Counted from the first letter of the stretch, positions 48,955-61,818 are shown. The stretch is 64,000 nt of DNA from Trileptium ribeirensis (GCA_030248225.1 JASANE010019462.1:18225-82224); one strand, 5' to 3'. The notes: a model not told the origin generated them from the letters alone. Program-made: numbers and translations.

Positions 48955-49820
48955 TTCTAATTGGCCGATTTTGAAGGTAGAACGATTATTTTGGTATATA
49001 CCATTCGATTGGACCTTGACGCGCTGACTCAGAAAATATTTGTTTCGGCTACATCTATAATAATTTTTTTAGAATTTTTATGTTACCAAAATTTTTGAAA
49101 AAAACTTTCTCGACAAATGTTAAAATTATATACCATTCGAACCACATTGATGTACTGATTTTAATGGGGAAATTAGCGGTATTGGTTCATGGGTAAGGTG
49201 CTACTCCGATTTATGAAGCGTATAAGCCTTAATGTAAGCCTAAATTGTTAATACATGAACCAATTTCTCTCATTTCAGACCATTCAGGAATTTTTGAAGA
49301 AGGCTCATTAGCCCCTTCAATTCTCGACCGCCAGGAAGTCCGGCGTGTGGGAGTTTTGGCAGAAAATAGTGAGAGTGGGAACAATCTGAGAAAAAGGAAA
49401 AATTTATCACCAGTTGGCAAAAATCACTCCAGCGACCATCCCCCAAAGCCGGTGGACCTGTGGACCTTAACCCATCCCTTGACCAACAAAGTTTTCTCAT
49501 CATGCTCAAAAGGTTCGATTTTTACAAATGTTTGATGACCCGATTGGAGGGCTGACGGGGGGTGGCTCGGGCCTTCCTCTGTATCCCGCTAGTGTTCTTT
49601 TCAGCACATCAATGTGTTTCCAAAATATAAAAATTGTAGGGTTATCAAAAAATAGTTTAGAAACTTTTGGGCACTAAGATTAGCTTCAAAAATCGAGAAA
49701 AATTGAAAAAACTATGATATAAATGGATATATTGCGACCAGCTTGCCGATTCGAACTGTATCAAAATTATCACTGGATCTTTCAAAAATGCCCACTTTCG
49801 GGCTCAGTATTAAACCGAAA
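48955..49820. mobile_element. foldback element, family F copy 4 (left arm), enlarged
   Basis: The left arm has GCCGATTTTGAAGGTAGAAC, GGTATATACCATTCGATTGG and CTCGACAAATGTTAAAATTA. The right arm has ATTCGAACTGTATCAAAATT followed by ATCACTGGATCTTTCAAAAA. These are family F end words in the expected orientation, but the element is about 870 bp instead of about 500. The extra middle part (about 49230-49600) resembles the GC-rich islands elsewhere in the window, so an insertion into the element is likely. The mirror copy is at 53740-54605. Confidence 0.55.
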
Positions 49821-51637
49821 GACGTAAAAACCTTCAGCGCGAAATCCGGAGATATTTGCTTAATATTTCAGTTCTATGCGAGAATAAAGGACATAGAGTT
49901 AATGAAATTTGACTAAGAATATATTGGAATAATTGTTCACTCCGGTGTATTCGCGCGCAGGTACAGCACCTGTTCAGTTCGATGTCCAATATGTCGGCGT
50001 TCTCTAGCGCTATTCCTTATAAGATTACATTTGTTTCTGAATCACTGCTTGACGCAGAGTCACTGCTATTCAGTTTTATAGGCTACCATGGTTGCTTTCT
50101 ACATTTGTGTTAAAGAAAAGTTACCTTAACCTGATCCGGCTTTTTATGATGGTGCTAACAACGTTGGTCCCACGATTTTCCAGTTGTAAGAGAAGCTCGT
50201 GACTAGTTAGCTGCCTAATTTTTTGTTGAGCACAAACAAGGTATTTTGAGCAGAACTGTTACGTAGTACATTAGCCGATTACCTTGTTGCAGGAACATTG
50301 GCTGATATAAATTTATATATAGTTGCTTTGAATTTCTGTTACACGACACAACAGTGAAGTTGGCCAAATGAAGTCTAATATTCGATTTTGAAGTAACACG
50401 TCGAAGGAGCGAAATTTTAGTTTCTTACGTCTCAACTTCAAAAAATTTTCAACTGCACAATGTTTGGTCTGTCGGGACACATCCCCCGTACGCATTATCT
50501 ATGCCCTTACGTGGTAGCACCCTGTTCTACTAGTCGATTGTCCGTTGGCCACATGATTTGATGATATAATTGCAATTGTTTAAGCGTTTCGGGCATTTTA
50601 CCCGCATTCTCACTTGTTTGTCGGACAATTATAGAAATTTTGCACGAATTATTAGATTGTAAAAAAATTTCCTGTTAGAAGATTTTCGTTTCCTAAAATA
50701 ACTTTTCGGTAATTTTTACCGCAATTCCACAATGTTGTTACATGCAATTATGTTATTTATTTTAAGCATATTTTTTAATTTTAGCAAATTTACCTTTGGT
50801 TTACCGCTAACCGTTTCATTATTTACGCTAGTTATGGTCAGCGGCGCAGCATTATTGTCAAGAATGGGGGCGGTACGCAAGTTTCTGTAGAACATTACGG
50901 GGAGCTCCGCCATTGCTGCGCCTTTGGTATTATGTCTTATCGAAATATATACCTTTTTATAGTTAGTGTTTTTGTATCTATTTATATATTTATTTATAAC
51001 TATTATGGCAGTTATGGCGTGGTAATATTATCTCTCTCGTCTCGTACAATAATGTTATGGTTGTGTTGGCTAAAACTCATTCATTGCATGAACCAAATAC
51101 ATAAATTTATATATAGCGTGCCGGGTCGGAAAAGTCTGTGATCATCCAAGAAATCCATTAAAATTTGGGAATAATTATGTGATTTCAGATTTCCAAAAAT
51201 GGAGTAAATTTTTGGATCTGAGTCGACTCTGTCTAGTCTCGATGATACGATTCTGCAGATGGCGTTATTGCCTGATTAGATGGGGTCCCACAGTGTTTTA
51301 ATAGATATCGCAGTCGGGTCAGGTCGTCCCTTGTCAAAAACCGGGCTCGTGCCTTCGGGTCATACTCGGGTCCACCGGTGGACCCAAAATGGAACCGCTT
51401 ATCATGCTCTAACTGCTCCAAGTACAAAATTTTGCACATTCCTACGTAAGCTTTGTTGGACCCAGCTGTGATCAATGAAAACGCTCGTGTAATTAAATGT
51501 GCTATAAATACGTATAAGTACATCGAAAAATATACTGAACCACGAACACATATTTATAAACATCTTTTACTGTTTTTATTCCGGATAATTTATGCTGCAC
51601 ATACAGAATATGTATCGTGAGAGACTGCAATCGGGTC

Positions 51638-51917
51638 TGGATCGTCGAATTGCCGGGTCAGTGTGGTTTGAAAATTTGGACCGATTACTCCAGTTTTTAA
51701 GCTGTCTATAAACATTTTAAATTTCGGGTATGGACGTAATTTCCGGCTGGTCCTGCACGCAGTGAACTATTGCAGTTGAGTGTCCAATATCTCAACGAAA
51801 ATATAAGCTTTTGTAGCGTACAGCCTAGTCAGTAACCACATTGACTAAGAACGAGTTTAGCTAGCCAAAGTTACGCGGCGATGAATTGAAAACCATAATT
51901 TTCGCAGATGGTCGGTT
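51638..51917. other. unique spacer at the centre of the palindrome
   Basis: These 280 bases between the two arms have no mirror partner. The last shared bases are GACTGCAA(A)TCGGGTC. The spacer shows no gene and no clear mobile-element end. A GCAATCGGGTCTGGATCGTC phrase at its left border resembles GCAGTCGGGTCAGGTCGTCC at 51309. This is the place where a real turnaround or an assembly join would lie. Confidence 0.85.
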
Positions 51918-53739
51918 GACCCGATTTGCAGTCTCTCACGATACATATTCTGTATGTGCAGCATAAATTATCCGGAATAAAACAGTAAAAGATGTTTATA
52001 AATATGTGTTCGTGGTTCAGTATATTTTTCGATGTACTTATACGATATCACAGCACATTTAATTACACGAGCGTTTTCATTGATCACAGCTGGGTCCAAC
52101 AAAGCTTACGTAGGAATGTGCAAAATTTTGTACTTGAGCAGTTAGAGCATGATAAGCGGTTCCATTTTGGGTCCACCGGTGGACCCGAGTATGACCCGAA
52201 GGCACGAGCCCGGTTTTTGACAAGGGACGACCTGACCCGACTGCGATATCGATGAAACACTGTGGGACCCCATCTAATCAGGCAATAACGCCATCTGCAG
52301 AATCGTATCATCGATACGTAACAGAGTCGCACTTGAGATTGAAAAATTTACTCCATTTTTGGAAATCTGAAATCACATAATTATTCCCAAATTTTAATGG
52401 ATTTCTTGGATGATCACAGACTTTTCCGACCCGGCACGCTATATATAAATTTATGTATTTGGTTCATGCAATGAACCAAGTTTTAGCCAACACAACCATA
52501 ACATTATTGTACGAGACGAGAGATAATATTACCACGCCATAACTGCCATAATAGTTATAAATAAATATATAAATAGATACAAAATCACCAACTATAAAAA
52601 GGTATATATTTCGATAAGACATAATACCAAAGGCGCAGCAATGGCGGAGCTCCCCGTAATGTTCTACATAACTTGGCAACCGCCCCCATCTCTTAACAAT
52701 AATGCTGCGCCGCTGACCATAACTAGCGTAAATAATGAAACGGTTAGCGGTAAACCAAAGGTAAATTTGCTAAAATTAAAAAATATGCTTAAAATAAATA
52801 ACATAATTGCATGTAACAACATTGTGGAATTGCGGTAAAAATTACCGAAAAGTTATTTTAGGAAACGAAAATCTTCTAACAGGAAATTTTTTTACAATCT
52901 AATAATTCGTGCAAAATTTCTATAATTGTCCGACAAACAAGTGAGAATGCGGGTAAAATGCCCGAAACGCTTAAACAATTGCAGTTATATCATCAAATCA
53001 TGTGGCCAACGGACAATCGACTAGTAGAACAGGGTGCTACCACGTAAGGGCATAGATAATGCGTACGGGGGATGTGTCCCGACAGACCAAACATTGTGCA
53101 GTTGAAAATTTTTTGAAGTTGAGACGTAAGAAACTAAAATTTCGCTCCTTCGACGTGTTACTTCAAAATCGAATATTAGACTTCATTTGGCCAACTTCAC
53201 TGTTGTGTCGTGTAACAGAAATTCAAAGCAACTATATATAAATTTATATCAGCCAATGTTCCTGCAACAAGGTAATCGGCTAATGTACTACGTAACAGTT
53301 CTGCTCAAAATACCTTGTTTGTGCTCAACAAAAAATTAGGCAGCTAACTAGTCACGACTTCTCTTACAACTGGAAAATCGTGGGACCAACGTTGTTAGCA
53401 CCATCATAAAAAGCCGGATCAGGTTAAGGTAACTTTTCTTTAACACAAATGTAGAAAGCAACCATGGTAGCCTATAGAACTGAATAGCAGTGACTCTGCG
53501 TCAAGCAGTGATTAGGAAACAAGTGTAATCTTATAAGGAATAGCATAGAGAACGCCGATATATTGGACATCGAACTGAACAGGTGCTGTACCTGCGCGCG
53601 AATACACCGGAGTGAACAATTATTCCAATATATTCTTAGTCAAATTTCATTAACTCTATGTCCTTTATTCTCGCATAGAACTGAAATATCAAACAAATAT
53701 CTCCGGTTCGCCTGAAGGTTTTTACGTCTTTCGGTTTAA

Positions 53740-54605
53740 TACTGAGCCCGAAAGTGGGCATTTTTGAAGATCCAGTGATAATTTTGATACAGTTCGAATC
53801 AGCAAGCTGGTCGCAATATATCCATTTATATCATAGTTTTTCAATTTTTCTCGATTTTTGAGCTAATCCTTAGTGCCCAAAAGTTTCTAAACTATTTTTG
53901 ATAACCCTACAATTTTATATATTTGGAAACGCATTGATGTGCTGAAACGAACACTAGCGGATACAGAGGAAGGCCCGAGCCACCCCCCGTCAGCCCTCAA
54001 TCGGGTCATCAAACATTTGTAAAAATCGAACCTTTTGAGCATGATAAGAAAACTTTGTTGGTCAAGGATGGGTTAAGGTCCACAGGTGTCGGGGCCACCG
54101 GCTTTGGGGGATAGATGGTCGCTGGAGTGATTTTTGCCAACTGGCGATAAATTTTTCCTTTTTCTCAGATTGTTCCCACTCTCACTATTTCTGCCAAAAT
54201 TTCCACACGCCGGACTTCCTGGCGGTGGAGCATTCAGGAGCTAATGAGCCTTCTTCAAAAATTCCTGAATGGTGTGAAAATGAGAGAAATTGGTTCATGT
54301 ATTAACAATTTAGGCTTACATTAAGGCTTATACGCTTCATAAATCGGAGTAGCACCTTACCCAGTGAACCAATACCGCTAATTTCCCATTAAAATCAGGT
54401 CATCAATGTGGTTCGAATGGTATATAATTTTACACATTTGTCGAGAAAGTTTTTTTCAAAAATTTTGGTAACATAAAAATTCTAAAAAAATTAGTTATAG
54501 ATGTAGCCGAAACAAATATTTTCTGAGTCAGCGCGTCGAGAGGTCCAATCGAATGGTATATACCAAAATAATCGTTCTACCTTCAAAATCGGCCAATTAG
54601 AACCG
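53740..54605. mobile_element. foldback element, family F copy 4 mirrored in the right arm
   Basis: This is the reverse-complement counterpart of 48955-49820, with the same ends and enlarged middle. Its presence in both arms shows it was inserted before the duplication, if the duplication is real. Confidence 0.6.
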
Positions 54606-56639
54606 GCATTAAAGGAAGGGACTAAAAATTTCTCTCAAAATTTTAGATATCTTATTTAGATATATAAAAAAACTTTTGTGATGTACCTGGTTATAAGTTT
54701 TAAGGAATATACTCTATTTGAACAGTTTTATGGAAATATAATACATTTCTAACATTTGGTAATACTTACTATTCAGTACGTACTAGAAGCACCAGAGAAA
54801 TGCTGTAGGCTGAACTGGGCTACCGTGCTGAAATGTTACCAGCACTCTATACATAACTTGCCAAAACTAAAATAACCCACCAATCCAAGCACTCATTATG
54901 TTGACCTCAGAACTTCTCTGCAACGAAATCTGTAGGATATTATTTACTGCGTCGCCTTTCTGAGTTCCGGTACCAAAGGCTCCCAAACACTTGCATATCT
55001 ATCACAATTTTTTTCAGCCCATCATCCATAAATATTCCGTTCCAGTGGAGATTTGCTAACTGATATTTTATTTCATTAACCAAAAATCCTGCTTTAAAAA
55101 ACTCAGAACGATTCTCAGCCTCAATTTTCGGATGTTTCTCCATTTTGCACTTCATTGATCTGATATATGATCAATTACGTGTGTAACAGAAAACTATTTG
55201 GCCTAAATTTTCTACACTATGACTCTCGCATATACAGCTAATAAACGTTGTGTTCACACTGCAATGTGTACTCAATACAACGACTACATACCGAGACAAA
55301 GATGCAACGTTACGTCAAAACTACGCAATCCTTGATTTTGGTAACACGGTCTAACTTTATACTCAACATGTCACTTTGTTAATGTGTAAAGTAATACAAA
55401 AATGTAAATTATATTGCGTCATTTTAACATCATATTCACAGCAAACCCCCAGTTAACTAAGCCATTCACCGCAGTAATTACACTAAATAAAATTGTTTTA
55501 TGATAAGACCATGGGTTTCCATCAAAGACCTACCAACCACGGGGGGCAACAGGAGTTCAAACGTCCTCTATTTAGATTGCGTGGATCCGTCTAACAAGAA
55601 GATCGACCCGCTGTTTCGCAAATCTGCTATCACGTTTCCATTGGATATTTACACTATACATCTTAAACTGACTGCACTATTCAGCTCTTGGTGATTTTAC
55701 AATTCTGTTTTGAAACCTCACTTTTCGCTTCATGGTTTCTACAGTGAGTTGCTATTGTCGAGCAACTTAAACTTTTGGATGATACCAGTATGCTAATGTC
55801 TCCTGAGTTGAGCTATGTTATCAATTAATGATATAGTATCGCTATATTTGTATCATGTAATACCTTAGTAAACATGTTGAGTTGATTTAAGCGTTCGTAT
55901 ATATACATCTGTGATACGATGTCTCCACAAACTTTTTTAATACGAATTTGTCTAAAATACTGATCAGAAAATTCGATATTTCAACGATAACAGAGATAGA
56001 CGAAAAATAAAATATTATTTTGTTAATTCCCAACAACCGCAGTTTGGCGTTTGATAACTTAAGTTACGATCACACATCTAGTAGGAAGAAGCTTAATTAT
56101 GCCTCGGAAAAACCCGTTTTGACTCATATAAACTCTTCATTTGTTCGGTAGACTTCGCCAAGTACACTTTGGTCAATCCCGGTAAGATCAATTTACTAAT
56201 TTAGTGATATTATTGATATTCCCCTTTAGCAAAGAAAACGCTAAGATTTTATCATTCTGAAGTGTCAAAAATTGAACTACTATTTTTTTAATATTTTTTA
56301 CTCATGGCAGTTGGGGTTTCGCCATTGCGGACATCACTTCCAAATAACATATGAGATAATTAGAACATAAATAAAAATATATATTTGATATTATACAACA
56401 AACATATATATGTGTATAAACTGTTGGGTAAAGTTAGCTAACCAAAAACGAACCTCTTGAGACACGAAAAACTCCCTGAAAATTAACACAAAACAATAAT
56501 GTTAATATTTTCTTTAAAAGCTAATTTACATTATTTAATACATATATAAATAATATAGCCAAATAATATAAAATAAATATAACAATCGCTTGAAATTTGT
56601 GCAGTCAAACAATTCTAAAGCCAAAAACAGCTTTCCAAA

Positions 56640-57116
56640 GGTGCGTTCGTACGTTCAAATCTCCAGCTTAAAATGTGACTTAAACATTTGAACAAAATCA
56701 AAATTTGATCAAACCGAAAAACAGTTGAAGGCAAGTGTTTCGCAATTTTTTTGCAAAACTGGTGAATTTGAACGTGTGAACACCATTTAAAATTTCAAAA
56801 GATAATACTATAACCAATCAATCACGGATGAAGATTGGTTTAGTGCGTTTTAAGCTATGTTACATTGAAATCTGTGTGTTATTATCTGAAATCTATTGGC
56901 TGGAGAGTTCATGAAGATAATTTAAATCACTCTTCGCACACATTCCACTGCTTCGTAATAATGTTTGGCATGAAAATTTATGAACAGAATCTAAAAAAAT
57001 TTGCCAATCGCACATATCGTAATTAATATATATTACAGTCAAAATTGCATATGAAGCCTGATCAAATTTTGTTCAGATTTTGAGCTGCTAATAGTTTTGA
57101 AGGTATGAACCGCACC
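56640..57116. mobile_element. terminal-inverted-repeat element, family M copy 2 mirrored in the right arm
   Basis: This is the counterpart of 46451-46927. Its left end GTGCGTTCGTACGTTCAAAT fits the right end (GGTATGAACCGCACC) slightly better than in the left arm. Confidence 0.6.
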
Positions 57117-58086
57117 TGAAAACTTTTGTTTGCATGTTCGAATTTTGATCTTCAAAAAGTTAGACGAATAAACGATGCTTAACTCATCTTGGTTGTCTCT
57201 CTCCCTCTAAAGAATCGTTAGCTGTGTGTGATATAACTCTGAATTCTGCATTGTAAAACCCATCAGTGAGTTTGCCGAAAGTGTAAATGGACAATCGCAT
57301 GGAAAATTATACGAATACGACATGACGTCAGGCCGTAATTCAGAACGAAAATATAATAGCCAGCCGTGGTAATGATTAAAAATTATTATATAAAAATTAC
57401 CATATGATTATTTACATATTTCATTGATACAAACGTATTATTTGAATCTAAATAGTATATCTATATACATATAATTTATATGTACTATAATATATATGTA
57501 AATATTACTATGGTTATGTTGTATAATTGAACAAAAGTAAGGTCATTCGAAGCTAAGTGTTTTCATTGGTTTCGTACTTTTTACAAACTACGTCGTTGTT
57601 TCTGCACTTAACATGAAACACATGCCAATGCTAGTAGATACGTAGCCAACATCGTTCGATTGACAAACCTAATTCATTCGGTTTTATGCAAATATATGGC
57701 GACATTTTGCGCCAAATAATCGGACCCCAAATCGCTCAAACGTTATCTTCGACATGGAAAATTATATTAAAACTGGCAGTGTACGGTTATGACCTGGTAA
57801 TTTCTACCAAAGGGGGTGCATACCAGGGTGATAGTAGTATATACCTAATGATCTGCTTTATTAGCGCATGTGCACTGTGAAAAGTTGGGCCAAATCTGTC
57901 TAGTCCAGCCCCGACGATAGTCGGTAGTGGCTGCAGTCGTTTCCATACTTGTTTCACATTAAACGTTAGAAAACATAGCAATACTTTTAAAGTTGCTGTT
58001 GTTGTTGAAAACTTATTTACGTCAAACTGATTTAAAATATGAAAAAGATATGACAAACGGGTACATTAACTCTAACGACAACTCAC

Positions 58087-58184
58087 GTTAACTTTGGCCA
58101 TTTGGGCTTGGATTCCAGCATTTTGAAGTGTTTTAACGGCATTTTCTGCGGCTTCTGGAGATTCAAAATCGACGAACCCGTAGC
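58087..58184 (-). CDS. RBMS: RBMS/shep-like RRM1, second exon (right arm)
   Basis: On the minus strand the acceptor TTCGTTTTAG precedes 58184 and the donor GTGAGT follows 58087. The 98-bp exon encodes [20 protein letters not shown] and [11 protein letters not shown], identical to the left arm copy at 45381-45478. With the exon at 59854-60058 it gives an uninterrupted RRM1, including RNP1 split at the Lys-Gly junction. As in the left arm, no RRM2 exon follows before the palindrome centre. Confidence 0.9.
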
Positions 58185-59853
58185 CTAAAACGAAATGCAA
58201 AAATCATTTCGCTGTAATAATATAAAAGTAAAATGTAAAAGCAAACTACAAGTGAAAAATGATAAAGTATACGTATATTTTCTTTATACTTTTCCCGATA
58301 TATACAATACAAGTTTAGAAAATTTTTCTGCGTCAGATCAATACGTTTTGTCCATAACAGACCTTCCCTTTCTGTCCTTCAGAACATGTCGCTGAAAGGC
58401 TTTAAAAATAAGGTTCGTCTTTAATAACGACCTTTGTGAAAAATAAAAAATTTTTAAATATTTAAATTATTGAATTTATATATACAGTATATTATTCTAA
58501 GACAATCAAATAATTTTCCTCTTCCCAAAACAATAGACAGTGTGCGAAAATGAGAAAATAAATTGAGCTCGCAAAGTGTTGCACCTTACCAAGTGTGACA
58601 AAATTTTCACATGTTTGAAATATTTTACAAGATTATAATAAATTTGCTTGTAAGCCATGAATTAATTGCGATACAAACTTATGTGTATTTTGATCAATTT
58701 TTTATGAATATATTTTGAGGACAGCTCTTTTTACCACACGTTATCTCGTACCAATATTGTTGGCACGACGACTCTAGTCGAACCCTAGCCCGATTCCAAC
58801 TGTTCTGCCATCAAAGCTTTGGTAGACAATTCCGAGGGCAACTGACATTCCCTCCTATTCCATCATAGATTTGGTACAACAATTTCACTGGCACATCATT
58901 TCTAATAAATCAACGTTCCATCAATGCTGTGGTGTGACGAATCATTTAGTGCATTAACCTGGTCTTTCGTAGAACCTCCAGCCTGAAATAGGTCAATTTT
59001 GTGGATACAGCAGAAACTTTGGTACCATTCAGTTCAGCATCGTGAGATGGTTCAGAAACTACCTATTTCGGCAACGTTTATGACAAAACTTTTTCTAGAT
59101 TTTTTGGTTCTCAAACGGCATTTACGACTTAGGATAGGCTTACTACGCGTTAGTCTTAGGATTTCACATAAATAGAAATAACTCCGGACCCCATGAACTA
59201 ACTGATATTAATACGATTCGACTCAGTAAGTCAATTCGGTTCGAGTAATATATAAAATCATGCATTTGTTGGAATTTTTTTCGCATATTTTGAGTATCAA
59301 GGGCAAGAGGGAACCCAAAAAATCGAAAAACATTTCTGATAAGTATGGCCTAAATGGTATTTTCTGAATCGCCACGTCCTATTGAATTGTATAGTGCCAG
59401 AATTTCTGCTGCATCTTCAAAATTGACCATTGTCAGGCTGGGGGCTGTTAATTTAATCCAGACCCCAACAGTTCACTGGGGCGTTAATCCAAAACCCTAC
59501 TGTTCTATCAAAAGTATAAGACAAATCACGTGGCACGCTAACCCAAATCACATACTGCTACACTAAAGATTCAACGCGATCACTATACTGGCAATTTAAG
59601 GCAGATCCTTACTACTTCACCACAGCTTTGCTGAGATTACTCCTGTGGTACGTTAAGTCAGTTCCTTACTGTTCCTCCAAAGCTCTGACACGCCGATCAT
59701 AATGGTGCTTTAACCAAATCCCTGATGTTCCTCCAAAGGTTTGATTGCACTCCAATAGCAACTTACCCCTGATACTTACTGTTCCGTCAAAGTATTGATA
59801 TGACGGTTCCACCAGAAACTGAAGCCATATCCCTCAGTTCTACCAAAGCCTAC
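58185..59853 (-). other. intron of the RBMS-like gene (right arm), carrying a foldback element
   Basis: This is the mirror of 43708-45380 and contains the foldback copy at 58975-59444. Confidence 0.7.
58975..59444. mobile_element. foldback element, family F copy 3 mirrored in the right arm
   Basis: This is the reverse complement of 44118-44587, with inverted termini built on GTCAATTTTG and CAAAATTGAC. One terminal G of the left copy reads A here (CCTCCAGCC instead of CCCCCAGCC). Confidence 0.8.
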
Positions 59854-60058
59854 CTTTGCATATATTGGTCTCTTTGTCAAGGATTGCTTTGGTGGACGAA
59901 ATGGTGCCATAGACGGCGCACATTTCTTCGAGCGTTTTATCGGTGGTATTCGGAGGAAGGCCACGAATGTAAAGATTTGTCGTCGACAGCGTTTCTTTTG
60001 CATCGCCACATGTAGATGTTGGACTAGGGCCGCCCCGGCTTGTTGAACCGAAGCCGTT
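59854..60058 (-). CDS. RBMS: RBMS/shep-like RRM1, first exon (right arm, open)
   Basis: On the minus strand the exon runs from 60058 (after TGCATATTTTAG) to 59854 (before GTAGGC), 205 bp. It is open in the phase set by both neighbours: [20 protein letters not shown], then [20 protein letters not shown], then [20 protein letters not shown] and DKETNICK. This contains the RNP2 motif LYIRGL and the family words TNLYIRGL and [11 protein letters not shown]1 in this family binds AU-rich single-stranded RNA. Compared with the left arm it has one additional A in GCAAAAGAAAC, which keeps the frame, and a Thr instead of Asn in YGTI, which agrees with family members. By frame and conservation this is the better copy of the exon. 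Confidence 0.9.
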
Positions 60059-61818
60059 CTAAAATATGCAAAACACAACTATTATTTAAGAAAATCGGGA
60101 CCACAAATTTTGAAAGTTTAGAATCCAAGAACAGATTGGAGATGACGATTTCAAAAATTAATTTTGACACTTTGAATCGTATCAAAAATATGAACAGCAT
60201 TATGTAAAAGAATTAGGAAATTTTCGGAAGAAAATAACACAAAAATTAATTTAACTTCCAAAATCTGGCGCTGTTATGAAAAATCGAGCAAGCGACACTC
60301 TATTACATATATAGTAACTACTGCAAAATGTTTAAAATTGAAAGTCCTTTTAATATTTGCTTTAAAGTGTCAAACCCTGTCGGTTTTAAGTTTTCCCATC
60401 TAAAACGAGCAGATATAAATTGGCGTACTCTGACAGAGGTCGTTTTTGATAGGACATTGCTCCGTTTCCGACATAGTTTGGACCAAATTAATTTGGTGCC
60501 AAAATGATCTTTCAAATCGGGTTTATAGCATGTTTCAGACAATTGTTACAACTGAACATTCCACTGCACTGGCAAAATGGAAGAAAACTATATAACACGG
60601 ATCGCGCAACAACTTTCATCAAAAATTTGAAAAGCGGACACAACCAAAGCCATATAAAATCAAATTCTAATCCAGCTGAGCTCCAAAATTAAGGATTGTT
60701 AATGCCTCTATAATAAGTTAATATTTACAATAACCAAATTTAGATATAAATATGGCAAATGGGTATATAATTCTAAAATATTAAAAATTTCCAAGTCTTT
60801 TAAAATGAACCATATAATTAAAAAAATAAATTTAAATTATGCTTTCCAACGGTGCTCAAAGTCAAAGGTAGACGTTTACATTTATTGTGCCTGGTTTTGA
60901 GACTATTACAATTAGTGACGGGGGTATTTCCTTAATTGAAGGCTGCATTCATCTGTCACACAGGCTATATGAATACAAACTATTTTGATATAGGTAAATA
61001 ACGTATATATTTTTCTAAACACCGTGTAATAAATGGCTTCCAATGTGATATGCCTCCGGAAAAGTTAGAAAGCGGCAGCAATAATAATATTTCCGAATGC
61101 CTACTTTTCGGCGCTTTAACTTCGAAATTTGGATTTAAGTAATAATTTATATCCTATTCAGTCATTTCTTGTTAGACATTTGATGTTCAAGAAGTATATT
61201 AATCGATAATCGATTTCTGGATTTTATCAAAATGTCACTAGTAGCGCAAAATTTTAGTCAGTAAATACAAAAATTTACATGAGCTGTGGGTTAAACGGTA
61301 GGCATGTGATCGATAACACGAAGTTCAATAAAATTTTGAACTAAATACCACACAAAACCGGAATACGGGCTCGCAACAGAAAAAAATGATAACATTAAAA
61401 AGACACTCTATAATCTTCTGGGTATATATTTTATATTAATTTTTAATAAAATAATTTTTAACTTTTAGTTTCTTTTTCTCTTAAAAAATTTAATTTTAAA
61501 TGCAATTTTCACACATGATATATATTAAAAGCTGATATAATTTGTTAACATGCTTCAGGTTTGACACATATTTCGTACTTCTCGTTCACGAACGAAAACA
61601 CGTACAACAGTAAAGTGTAGAATATATATGCATACTGGAAAATCATTCGTACTTACTCAAAAGCAACATTAATCAAACTAATTAAGTTTTCTGAGCTATT
61701 GGATATGTAAAATAACGCAAAATAGCCAGAAATATGATTTGCCTTTAGGAGCAGAGCAAGGTGTAGATTTTTATATTTGCTTTTCAAATGTTGGCCACGT
61801 TTTACAATATAAACTTAC
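60059..61818 (-). other. intron of the RBMS-like gene (right arm)
   Basis: This is the mirror of 41750-43503, AT-rich, about 1.76 kb. No gene is seen inside. Confidence 0.7.

Larger units (their letters stand above)
39580..51637 (+). repeat. left arm of a giant inverted repeat (about 12.06 kb)
   Basis: From GGGCCACACCAGATTACGAA at 39580 to GAGACTGCAATCGGGT at 51637, the sequence is repeated in reverse complement at 51918-64000. The match runs without break through exons, introns, AT tracts and mobile elements. Several open segments are identical at the protein level in both arms, for example 43020-43244 and 60318-60542, 45170-45370 and 58195-58395, and 50313-50495 and 53059-53241. Differences are scattered substitutions, many 1-2 bp indels in short homopolymers, and a few dense mismatch patches. 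The true outer boundary is unknown because the mate arm reaches the window end. Confidence 0.97.
45479..51637 (+). other. rest of left arm downstream of RRM1: intronic or intergenic
   Basis: I searched by eye for an RRM2 exon (RNP motifs such as TNLYI or GVGFAR) and found none. A 20-bp stretch at 47092-47111 between TTAATTTTCAG and GTTTGT looks like a microexon but is 22 bp in the right arm (56454-56475), so it is unreliable. Minus-strand frames at 47866-48066 and 50716-50913 are nearly unchanged in the right arm; the second ends in CCAAAG|GTAAAT. I do not recognise either product. Confidence 0.45.
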
